Shown in pieces: positions 45,922-56,222 of a stretch of DNA of 64,000 bases (its first letter is position 1; every line of letters starts with the position of its first letter). This DNA is from Trichosphaerium sp. ATCC 40318 (lineage: Eukaryota > Discosea > Flabellinia > Trichosidae): contig JALMLS010000159.1 in assembly GCA_038496445.1 (NCBI GenBank), positions 53,084-117,083 on the forward strand, given 5' to 3'. Both the position numbers and the translations under genes were made by a program. The notes below the pieces were generated by a model, which worked only from the letters and a program-made list of their open reading frames with translations, did not search any database and was not told the DNA's origin.

Positions 45922-46817
45922 TTATATATCTTCAAAACTTGCATACTCGTCCCACCTTAGCAATGGTATGAGGCTCTTATTTGATTGATATAAAAGCTCT
46001 ATGACACTGGAGTAGTCGTGTAAGCCGTTTTTGTAGTTCATCACAACTTGAACTCCTGAACAACGTGTTTGGGACTTTGTTTTGTCGTACGTATCCTTCC
46101 ACCACATAGCGTTCATGTTAAGTGGCTGGTACTTTGCTCCGTTGCTCGGGTCGTCTATTTGCTTCAAAAAGTTCGAAAAGAGCGCAAAATCGCACTCTGG
46201 CTTCAGAAAAAACACCAATTCTTGCTTCTCTTTTGCTAGTACTAGCTGTTTAAACGACTCTGACATTTTAGTGTATTTCGTAGGTTGCTGTTCGCTCTCT
46301 TTCCTTTCAGAATCTGTTGTTGGGAAGAGCCACGAGCGTTTAGAGCCAAAAAAGAATATAGACGCATCTAAAACGTCCTTGGGTATAGAATTAAAGTCCC
46401 TGTGCAAGTACGTGGCGGATATGAAGACAACTCGCCTGTTTGCAGTGTTAGCGGTCATTTGCCAAAAATGTGACAGTGTTTGACCTGAAATAACGGTATT
46501 TTGCGTTAGCGCTAAAGCTAGTCCTTCGAGATGGTTTGTGAGTACAGGCAACCACACCAGAGTATGCAAGCTATCGTATTGGTGTATCCTTGTGGAGTAC
46601 TTTGTTGTGGTAAGAGCAGAAAGTCACGTGATAGCTTCCAATCGGACTTACGTTTCAAGTCAACTCCGCCGTACTATTTCATCAACAGTAAATACATGGC
46701 AAAGTGAACGAACAACAGAGTCACAGATTTTTACCTCCAATTTCAAATACACAGTTTGGTGTTTTTGACTTGCGTACAATAAAAGGGAGGTAGAGTGAAA
46801 TGGATTTGATTCGACAT
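45922..46817 (-). CDS. Unrecognised protein, two or three exons
   Basis: The main exon starts YSTRIHQYDSLHTLVWLPVL, then VISGQTLSHFWQMTANTANR, VVFISATYLHRDFNSIPKDV, KQELVFFLKPECDFALFSNF and RCSGVQVVMNYKNGLHDYSS, ending YASFEDI at 45922. An upstream exon (VKICDSVVRSLCHVFTVDEI) lies at 46685-46755, with a possible start at 46817. The first junction is unclear. A soluble alpha/beta protein; no family assigned. Confidence 0.5.
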
Positions 46818-46919
46818 ATCTTTGAGTGAATTCGACTCATACTTAACCGCAGGCCTTAACGCGCTCTCTATCAAGCTATTTATTATCGGACGTTGTAATC
46901 GTTGTATATATTTACCAGA

Positions 46920-48355
46920 ATGCGCACGTGTATTTACTATTTTATTGGCGTAATACTGCTTGGTTCTTGTTATGCTAAAAACGAAGTAATGAGTAGCAGT
47001 ATATATCTAGAAGCTTCCGGCGATAATATCGCTTCATTACACGTGATGATTAATTTTCAAGTTGGTGTTGTGAAGTCTACGATAATAGGGCCGCGTGATA
47101 AACAAGTATCATTCGGTTTTATGAGCGATAAGGTACGATTTTCTGCAAACGAACAACAAATAGTAAAATAGTCTTTTGATTGTGGAATTTTCAGGAAGTT
47201 CTGTACGAGTGGGTGCTATCTAACGGTACAGTGCTTGAGTATAACACTTGGATTAATGGAGGGAGATTATTACAAGTACAGCAAGACTTATCGATAGCTT
47301 TAATACCACAAGATGAAGGAGACGTTACAGTAACATTTTATAGAGCGCTCGAAACTAGCGATGTACGTTTTTTTTTTTCGTATCATAATTTATTGGTGAA
47401 CGCACTATTTGTATTACAGACTCGATCGATAACGACCTACATAGGATCTAGACTTTCAGTTTACGGATGATATGGGTAGTAAATTAACATGTTATTGGTC
47501 TATAGGAGATGGGTTAGAATCCGGGAGTAAGGAGTTGATTTTTTTAGAATCTTATTCACTTGAGAGTTCTTCGATAAGCGGTGGCGCCATTGCCGGTATA
47601 GGTAAGCGTTTTGTATCTATTATCACGTGATTTTAAAATTATAATTAATCGCTCACGTGATTTTTTTTTATAAAGTCATATCAGCGACATTGGTTATTAT
47701 GGTTGTTATTGCGATAGTGATTACATTATATTTTTGCTGGGTTAAAAAGGTATTTTTAGATAATTATGATTTTTTTTTTTGATCAATTGCAGTTTTCTAT
47801 CTCTTCACTGTCTTCACATGATCACATGAGTATGGTAATAACTCTTCATTGTATTAGGAGAAGCCTAGGATACTTTCAGAAACAACACAAACTCCACCGC
47901 CTAGGATGTATGTAACGAATGTATCAAACAAGAAAAATGAAACAACATCAAGAATTACAAACGAAGATATAACATCAAAGAGTAAAGTTGTTTCAGTTGA
48001 TAACGGACCAAATTCTACAACACGTGAAGATACAACGACAGGAGGAAGTAGTGGTATTAAAAGCGGTACTGAAGAAAACTCAGAGAGTTCTGGGACACTT
48101 GCAAGTGTCATAGAAGAACAATATGTCACTGGCGGTTTAGCACTTTCTTCATCACCAGGATCTTCAATCGCTTGTTCTGTTTCAGAATCAGGGACTGCTG
48201 TACCTGAACCAACGTCTTCTATTGTTTCTGAAACACCTTCAAGTATGAGGAGTTACTCTGTTTCTGTTTCAGAATCACTTACACCAAGTGGTCAAAGTAC
48301 TCAAAGTAATCAAAGTGATAGTAGTAGCAGTAGTTCAGAAAGTGATGATTTGTAA
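46920..48355 (+). CDS. Receptor-like protein: DOMON-type ectodomain, one TM, Ser-rich tail
   Basis: Five exons. Signal peptide (MRTCIYYFIGVILLGSCYA). The ectodomain has FGFMSDKEVLYEWVLSNGTV, QDLSIALIPQDEGDVTVTFY and RALETSD, matching the DOMON pattern (haem or sugar binding in other proteins). A linker precedes the TM segment VISATLVIMVVIAIVITLYF. The cytoplasmic tail of about 150 residues is Ser/Thr-rich and ends with poly-Ser/Glu/Asp (SSSSSSESDDL). Such a tail would suit phosphorylation. Two CACGTG palindromes lie 30 bp apart in the intron before the TM exon. Cell surface expected. Confidence 0.72.
47624..47659. promoter_or_regulatory. Paired CACGTG palindromes inside an intron
   Basis: Two copies of TCACGTGATT at 47623 and 47653 within one short intron of the DOMON gene. 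CACGTG is the core E-box bound by bHLH factors in other eukaryotes and is unusually common in this window. A binding function here is an inference. Confidence 0.4.
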
Positions 48356-48930
48356 ATAAAAAAATATCTATTCTGACCTTAAAACGTTGTCACGACAGTT
48401 TTTGTTGTTAGAATACGCGTGATTGTGGTACGTGTTGGCCTTAAATGTACTTTATACGGCAATCATCAAAACAGCTCAAAGTTCCTATGATGTCGAGGAG
48501 AACGTACAATTACGTTGGTTATGTCGATATTACCGCGTTTTAACCAAAATACGTTCCAGATCTCACTTAGAAACCTAGCTACGACGTAACTGTTAGAGAG
48601 GCGGTAAAACCGTAATATAATTGTATAGGTAGCGTGTAGGACTGATTTAGTTACTTTTGATGCGATAAAATTGTTTTGTGGTTTCCAGGTAGCTGTAGCG
48701 CCTCAAATGTATCACTACGAGCGCACGTTAACATGAGATTTACCAGCGCATGTATTGCGAGTATTTCCAGTCGCAAAGAAGCTGTTGATTTAAAAAAAGC
48801 TTTTTGACTAAGAGCGACCTACCCACACCTGCCCACTAATAGCAAAAAACACGACTAACGTCTCCCGAGCGTCTTTTCGTATACTGACTTGTTGTCAGAG
48901 TCTTGACAGCTGACGATTTATAACTCGGAA
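48356..48930. other. Intergenic, no gene seen
   Basis: Spacer between two plus-strand genes. It likely holds the DOMON gene terminator and the acyltransferase promoter; no exon signal found. Confidence 0.45.
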
Positions 48931-51475
48931 ATGTCTAGTCGCTATACATCTAAGCCGTGGTTACGGTATATGACGGTGAGATGAGTTTTATACTTCTTTT
49001 AAGCTTAAACGCATAGGACGTATTACCTTGGCCTCTTTACCATATTCCACGCATTGCCTTGATAGCGTTTATCATATATAGCATCTTTGCGGTAAACGCT
49101 ATTTTCCTGCTGAATACTGTTTTTATTCTGCCATTTTCTCGACATTACTACCGTAAACTATCGGATAGCGTAGCAGACTGGTTATGGCCTATCTATCCGT
49201 ACCTTTGCGAATACATTTCAGGTACAAAAAATGACGGTGAAGCGAAATACTACACTACGACGCGTAAATAACTGTTTAAAGGTACAAGGTTTGTATTTAC
49301 AGGCGATATACTACCTAAAGAAGAAAACGCAATTATTGTATGCAACCACCAAGGTTATGCTGACTGGCTTATCCCTTTTTGTGTAGCAGATCGTAGGTAC
49401 GTTTAATATTAAATAGCGGAAAATCTTTTCCCCTACGCACAACTGAAAAAGGCGCAAATTGGATTTTTTTTTTTGAACAGGCATGGATTTTTTTTTTCAG
49501 TTTTTGGGTTTTGTGGTAGTTTATGACTTTGTTTGTACCTTTAGGGAAGCTATGGGTAAGCTTAAGATTGTAATAAAGGGTGTGGTTAGGTATATTCCTT
49601 TTGTAGGAACAGGTGAGTTGGTGCAGACGAAGAAGAATTTTTTTTGTTTTGACATTTTATTTTTTGACACTTTGAAGGATTGTTGGCTCTTGGTTCTGTG
49701 TTCTTGGATAGAAATTGGGATAAAGATCAAGTTACAATCAATAAGGCATTTAAACGTCTTATCACGGATAAACTACCTTTCTGGTTTCTCTCGTTTCCAG
49801 GCACGACGCTAATATCTTTTTTTTTATTTTTGGGGGATTCTGTTATCCAAAAAATGGAATGTGATTAGTTTTGAGAGGTTAATTTACAGACCTCTTGTTT
49901 TATGTTTGTACAGCGGTTTCGTTAGTTTAAAAGGCAGCACTTAGTTTTTCATTTACATTGGTCGAACATTTTGACACTCATTTGATAAAAAAAAGCATTT
50001 GACACGGGATTCACTGAAACAGTTCTCCTGATTAATTATTGCGCTCTTTTTACATACAGCGCTGCTTACTTGTTTACAAATATTTTTTTCACACCTATGA
50101 AGCGTTGTATTACAATCACATTCGTATTGTTTATTCTTCTGACTTTGTCATTAGAAGGTACACGGTTCTCTGAAGAAAAATTGAAGGCATCTCAAGAATT
50201 TTGTAAAAAGAAAGATTTACCAGTCTTCAATAATGTGTTATACCCACGTGTCAAAGGTACGTTAACAGCACGTGAAAAAAAAAAACCAATTCTACTTTCC
50301 AAAAAACAAAACAAGAAAGAAGTCTTGTCTAAAGAGTATCTAACGTACTCACTCTTTTACTGAGAAGTAAAGTGGTTTTGTCTATTATTTATCCTTATGT
50401 ATAGGTCTTCGTGAAGCGATTAAAGTGTTGGGTCAGGACTTAGACGCAGTGTATTATTTTTTGTTGACGGTTTACTGACATTTCATAAATCTAATGCTCT
50501 TTATCTAGATATGACCTGACTGCTTGCTTTAATATAAATCCTGTACCAAATGTACCAATACCAGATTGGTACTACCTTCTATTTGGAGGTAAGAACTCAC
50601 AATACCCATTATTTTTATTAGCAAGAAAAAAACCCCAAAATATTCACACTTCTATTTGTTCAAACTTTTTTCGTTACTACCTCAAGTTTATTGTACCTGA
50701 TATACTATCAATCAAAATGTCACAAAACCATAATGAAGTTTTACAAACATACTTTAATGGGGCTGTGTGTAAAAACGAAGAATTTGAATGAATAGAACAT
50801 CAAATTTACTGAGCTTCTATTATCACCGAAAAAAACAATGTAAGGAGGTTATCAGTAATGACATACTTCATGCGTTTCGTAAATTGTGCTTGCTGTATTT
50901 TAAAGTACTGTTTGCCAGGGCTTGCCACAGAGCATCTTTTAACTTTTTTTTTATAGGTAATAAGAAAGTTGTCATACACGTTAACATAAGGCGTGTACCA
51001 ATAAGTCAGATTCCAAAGGAGTCCAATGACATAAGTAAATGGATAGTTGATGTATTTGCAAGAAAAGATAAACTCATTCAACATTATAAAGAAAATGGAA
51101 AGCTTCCTGGATCAATTGTACGCAACCGTCTTTTTTTTTTTTTTACTTTGTCAGAAAAAGTCAGATTTCTTGTTTTCCTCAACCCACGTGCCGACTACAT
51201 TTGTGAAAAACCAAAAAGCGAGTGCATATAGTTGCGGCAGATAATTATAAGGGTATTTTTCATGTGTTATACACGTGTGAAAGTATTTCTTTATCTGTGT
51301 TGTCCTTTTGTTTTGCTTTTCCTTCTTTTTCTGACTTTTTCCCGCTCTCTAGGTACATGACCCTTACACAGAAAAAAGAAGGAAAAGAACAGAATTGAGC
51401 ATCATAAGATGGTTAACTACGAATATAGTTGTAGTTGTACTGCTCTTTTGGATAGCGTATAAGTGCCTGTATTGA
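48931..51475 (+). CDS. Lysophospholipid acyltransferase (LPLAT/AGPAT family)
   Basis: About nine exons. An N-terminal TM segment (IALIAFIIYSIFAVNAIFLL) precedes the acyltransferase motifs: NHQGYADWL (NHxxxxD), KGVVRYIPFVGT, EGTRFSEEK (EGTR) and the region NVLYPRVKGLREAI. A C-terminal basic stretch and a TM segment (IVVVVLLFWIAYKCLY) close the protein at 51475. The order matches the LCLAT/AGPAT3-5 group of ER enzymes making phosphatidic acid or remodelling lysolipids. One intron before EGTR appears to use a GC donor (CAG|GCACG at 49801). The open frames inside the intron at 51118-51352 are not coding. Confidence 0.88.
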
Positions 51476-51959
51476 AAGAACAAAAAAAAAAACAAACTGT
51501 AAAATAAAATTATGAATTGGTGCAACCCCTTTCTTCCTTTGCTTTTTCCTCTGTCTACAATAAACTAGTAGTTTATTTGTATATACGACATTACTACAAT
51601 CATATTTCTCCAATCAAACTCAGAATTGTGTTGACACAAACCTGGGTTCCTTGTTGTTATCTCCAATTGGCGAGATTGGAAACACTTTTAAGTTCAAGTT
51701 TTTAATCCTCTCTTTAGTGTATCCGTACCTGAGAAGCACCTAAAAAATCCTGTAAGCGTTTGATGTAATATGTAATCGCTGAGTACGTTTTGGATATTAG
51801 TGAGTGGAAAGCATTGTTGTCCAACAGCAGTCGTGAAAGGTTCAAGTAATGTGCTGAACTATTGTTTTTATTAGCAACCAATTTTATATCATAAAAGACA
51901 AAGACTGTTGAGCCAATAGAAAAGAAAGAAACTGTATGCCCTTGATCTGCGGTAGCTCT

Positions 51960-53916
51960 TTATAAAAAGGAACCTATTTGCAGTGCAACTATTCATTGCA
52001 AAAGACAATTGCAAGTGCAACATTCTGGGTTTTTTCTGGATAAGTTGAGGAACGTACATCAATATTCTCTTGAACTAAGTTACCAGCAGAAACTCTTGTG
52101 TAATCCATGCTATCGGATACGTATGGTATGTCAAGTTTTAAATCGTTTGCTATACGAAATACTGTTAGGAATGACAGTAAAGTTAAAAAGAAAATACCTT
52201 TACTCGTTCTTATCTCATACAATTGTCCAAGCGGCTTTGAAATGTTGTTAGATTTATAACAAGTAGTTTAGTAGTATTGTATGTGTACCGTATCATAAAG
52301 TTTATATTGCTCTGTTGGACGGCGTGTGAGAATGACAGGAGTTCTCACTTTCACTTTTTGAGCAAATGCTGTAACAAACAGTAAGTAGGTTTAGAAGAGT
52401 GTCGCAATGGTAGCACGTGGGTACATTTAAAAATGATAAGATCTGCTGCCAGAGTATACTCAATAGACGCAATATAAGCCACGTCTTGAGGTATTGTAGG
52501 TGGTAAGTTGTGAGGTATCTTCATGTTAACTGTTAGCGTTTTTGTCTCTCCTGGTAGAACTGGAAAACAACTTTCATCTTGTATGTGACATTTCTTCATT
52601 GGTAGAAGTTGATTTCTGGTGTGTATTGTTCTCAGGTGGCTTGCATGAGCTGTAACTAATCCACGTATTTCAACAATCATTTTTTGAACTGGTTCTGAAG
52701 AGTTATTTACGATTGTCTGTGAAGTAAAAAAAAGACTTGTAAGCAGAGATAGTATGGTAACAACGACAAAACTAAATCAAAATGTTTTTTAACGTACTAC
52801 AGTATATGAAAGGTTTTCTCCAATATAACAAGGTTGTTCAACATGCAAATTAAGCGATACTTGACCTTCATTGTACTTATCTAGTAACAGAATAAGGATG
52901 GCAAAAAGAATAAGGCAATCACTAACAATATTAGATTAACGTACCTCCTTGTGCTTTATTGACTTCTATCATTGGAACAGATGGAGGAGGCGTTATCACA
53001 GTGATTTCCTATAAACCATTTGCATACAGTGTTAAGGGTTAAGACGTACCCTTGATTTCACTTTGGGTATTTTGAAGACACCTTTACCAGGTGTTTTTGC
53101 TCGTATTAGATAGTTACACCATGCATGTGCAGCTCTAAATGACGGTGGTACTTGAAGAGGTATAGTAAACTCAAAGGGCCATACATTTTCACCTGCATCA
53201 GCACTTGACTACAAACACGTTTTTAGTAAGAGAGGTAACATTAAATATACATCATGTACCTCTGGAAAAAATCGAAGTGAGTTATAAAAGAAAACAATCT
53301 CTTCTCTGTATGTATCAGTGTGTCTATTATCACCACTTCCCTATGCGAATGAAATTAATATTTTGGAAGAAAACACATTGAACTTACATGTGTTTCTGTC
53401 CACCAACAAATTTGAGCACCTGAAATAATCACTTGCAAAGAATTATTAGAACAATGCCAAGAAAAAAAAAACCACGTGTTTGAATACTAACAACAACTTA
53501 CATTCTATCCAAGGTATCTTTTTCTTCATGGGTAAATTACACACAAGAACTCCTCGAACTGTCTACATAGAAAAGATAAATAAAAAAATAAAGCTAAGTC
53601 ACAACGGTTGGCATTGACGTCTTTGGATAGTAAACACTGATTAAAAAAAAGAAGGAAGGATTTAAGATTGTTGTACCTCTCCAGGTTGGTAAACTTCTTT
53701 TTCTAGCACAGTCCGCATTTGTCCCAAGCCAAGATTAAAGCGCCTTGCGCGACTATATGGCGTCGTTATCAACAACAGAAAGAAAACGAAGTGCAACAGA
53801 AAAAAGAAAAAAAAGCTGTTTTTGTACTTTGTTGATAATGGACCACGTTTGAATGATAGTTTTATGTGCAAATCTATATGTTCACCACTAGCATTTTCCT
53901 TCAAGACAACAGTCAA
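51960..53916 (-). CDS. Arrestin-fold protein (alpha-arrestin-like)
   Basis: About twelve small exons. N-domain: IDLHIKLSFKRGPLSTK, EKEVYQPGE, IPWIEC, FEFTIPLQVPPSFRA, YLIRAKTPG. C-domain: QPCYIGENLSYTV, IVNNSSEPVQKMIVEIRGLV, SCFPVLPGETKTLTVNMKIP, DVAYIASIEYTLAADLIIFK, then FAQKVKVRTPVILTRRP. This is the arrestin N plus C sandwich found in trafficking adaptors. No PPxY motif is seen. The 3' end is at 51960 if the last GTAAC donor is used, otherwise 51989. The 5' end is unresolved: the first exon frame has no ATG, so an upstream exon is likely missing. Confidence 0.75.
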
Positions 53917-54047
53917 ACATTTTAACCAGTTTTAGGCTTTGTTTGCGTACTGTTAACTTGATATGCTTATCATGAATGCTACCTTCCGTTATTGTATTGA
54001 TACTATGTGTGGTTAGTCGATTAAGCTTAATTAAACGGTTTTTGGTA

Positions 54048-54444
54048 TTACGGAATCTGTATATCTCCTAAATGTCTGTTCTTAAACAGTTTTTTACCCT
54101 TGACGTGAATGAGAAGGTTGTTTTGCTCGCAATCAGGCACTTCCATCAAATATTCTTTAAACCACTACCAAAACGGTTAAAAATGTTACATTACGATTAA
54201 ACGAGCGCAGTTTACGTATATAGAACCTTCAACGGGACTCGTTTCTTTAGTTCGGAATTTTGTGGTTTGGTTTGTCTCACAGTCGAGCGTTAGATTGCAA
54301 AACACTAACGTAGCGATTAAAGGTTGGCATACTGGCTTCTGGCGCACCTTCTCCTTTAAAGGAGACATTAGACACGCTTATAACTTGAATATAAAGCTGT
54401 CCTTGTGTTCCAGAAACGCCAGCGGCAGTAGGTGTCTCAGCCAT
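54048..54444 (-). CDS. Single C2-domain mini-protein
   Basis: ATG 54444 (MAETPTAAGVSGTQGQLYIQ) and two introns (GTGCGC and GTTCT donors, phases 1 and 1) produce about 93 residues that are one C2 fold. Features are QLYIQVISVSNVSFKG, TKFRTKETSPVE (the TkxxkxTxNPvW region), YLMEVPDCEQNNLLIHVKGK and HLGDIQIP, then a stop at 54048. The aspartates that bind Ca2+ in loops 1 and 3 are absent, so Ca2+-independent binding is likely. Next to the arrestin gene, same strand. Confidence 0.65.
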
Positions 54445-55013
54445 GTGTAATTTAGTGAATGCGTTCTGGTTTTTGGGTTAACCCGATACGAGTTTTGCAC
54501 AAAAAGGAGAACTGTTGAATTGCCCGATTCCTAAAAGTTTGGTACCATCATTCGCATCAGAAAAATGTTATGTTAACTTGACTATTTACTAATCACTTGT
54601 AGGATAGGGTGGGGAGCTGCCTGGGATTCTGGAAAAATCCAAACTTTTTTTTGGGTCAAATATTGTAGAAATCGGGCCTCGAAGGGTTCTTACGAATTCA
54701 TGAAGACCCAAAAAAGCAGCACAATACCCAAACTTCTTAACCTTTTACACATAGTTGGCTCAAACAGAATTTTCAGCAACAGACATGTCACCAGAAAAGA
54801 CCTTATGCATCTCCAGACATGCCTGAAAGCCATTCGCTTAATTGCACTGTATACCCTTGATACGGAACACGGAGGGTATTACTGCCTAGAAAGATATCAG
54901 TACGGCTACCCTTTGAAGTATGTCAGTCAAGAATAGTCATGGTTAGTGCGAACAACATTTATCATAAAACTTCAGTGCCTTGGTTACCCAAGGATTGCCA
55001 ATAATGGAAAACC
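54445..55013. other. Spacer with one unexplained ORF
   Basis: An open frame at 54700-54936 on the plus strand (begins MKTQKSSTIPKLLNLLHIVG) has no family signal. The base composition at 54600-54700 is locally richer in G than its surroundings. I do not call a gene. Confidence 0.35.
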
Positions 55014-55924
55014 AACAACGATCAGTTTGTACCAAAAAGAAAAGGATAGTTAAATTTAAACGAGACACTCTACAGTTTACAGTAGCTCTCGTGGGAACAG
55101 CAATGACCATCGAAGCAAAGTCGTTATTCCATAAATACAGTGAAACGCTTTCAGATGACGCTACAGCAGAGGAAATAAGCGAAAAACAATGTAGAACAAC
55201 TAAATACATGTTCAACGTCATAAAATCAGCGAGCGAATACGTAATGTGCTTTTTAACTATTTATCACGTGATTATTTTAAAGAAAGGGAATTTGTTTTTT
55301 CCCAATTGACTTTTTTTTTTTCAGGAAAAAGGATTTTCGTTGGTCGTGGAGTGTCAAGGTGATGAAGTTTTGGTTGAGATTATACACCCTGATGTATTCA
55401 AACAGTTGAGAAAGTTTAATTTAGTTTTACGGCAAGATACAGTTGATAAACAAGAGATAACAGAAGAAGCAGTAAGTGAAGTTTTTCCTTTAACTGAACT
55501 AGTTTTTATCATGATTTGCAAGCACTGTCTTAGTGTTTACTTCCCGCTTTAAGCCCTGAGAGATCAAGTATGGCTACTACGTCGGTTTTGGCATTAAAGC
55601 GGCCTTTGGGAAGCAGTTATTTATTGACTAGTAAAACAAAATTTCGTATTTGTTAAATACTGTTCTTAGGTCATTTCGTTGAGTAGAAGGGTTGAAGATC
55701 TGGAAGAGCAGTTGCTTAAACAAATCCATAAAACAAAGCGGATGGAGATTATATTAACAAATCAATCCAGAGTGATAAAGGAGTTAAAGGAGGAAACAAA
55801 AACAAGAAATGATCCAATAATTGTAAAGAAAAATGATGATTATTCTGTTGGCTCTCTTGGAACAGGTGATTGGTTAAATGTTGTCCTTGTGGCAACTATT
55901 GTGTCACTTCTTGTATTGAAGTAG
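55014..55924 (+). CDS. Tail-anchored coiled-coil protein
   Basis: ATG 55014 (MENQQRSVCTKKKRIVKFKR). Segments DTLQFTVALVGTAMTIEAKS and EKGFSLVVECQGDEVLVEII suggest a small beta-containing domain. A coiled coil follows (LSRRVEDLEEQLLKQIHKTK, VIKELKEETK). The protein ends with a short hydrophobic segment (WLNVVLVATIVSLLVLK) right at the C-terminus, the layout of a tail-anchored membrane protein. Introns near 55238-55325 and 55472-55671. Possible vesicle-tethering role, by architecture only. Confidence 0.6.
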
Positions 55925-56222
55925 TTGCTTAAAGACATAAATGTTGTATCAACCCTGTTTGCACATGAATACGCTGTTAAGACGAATGTACTTTCGCTTT
56001 TGCATGTGGCGTTTGTGGCAAGCATCATCAACTCGTATTAATAAAGTGTAATACACCAACAAAGCCATGCATTAATTTAAACTTGCTTGTACGTTAATTG
56101 TTTGCTTTTACGGTAAAGCAAAGTCTAGTACTTTCTGGCTTCTGAGTCCCACCTTCTTTAAGTTTGTACTCAAAAAATAACAGTTAAGACTTGTAATGAC
56201 GAAATGAAATAATAGTTTATTG

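Noticed and set aside
50788-51231. Open frames within the acyltransferase gene (plus strand)
   Set aside because: They run through intron signals and in a different frame from the acyltransferase exons; the family motifs are in the spliced frame.
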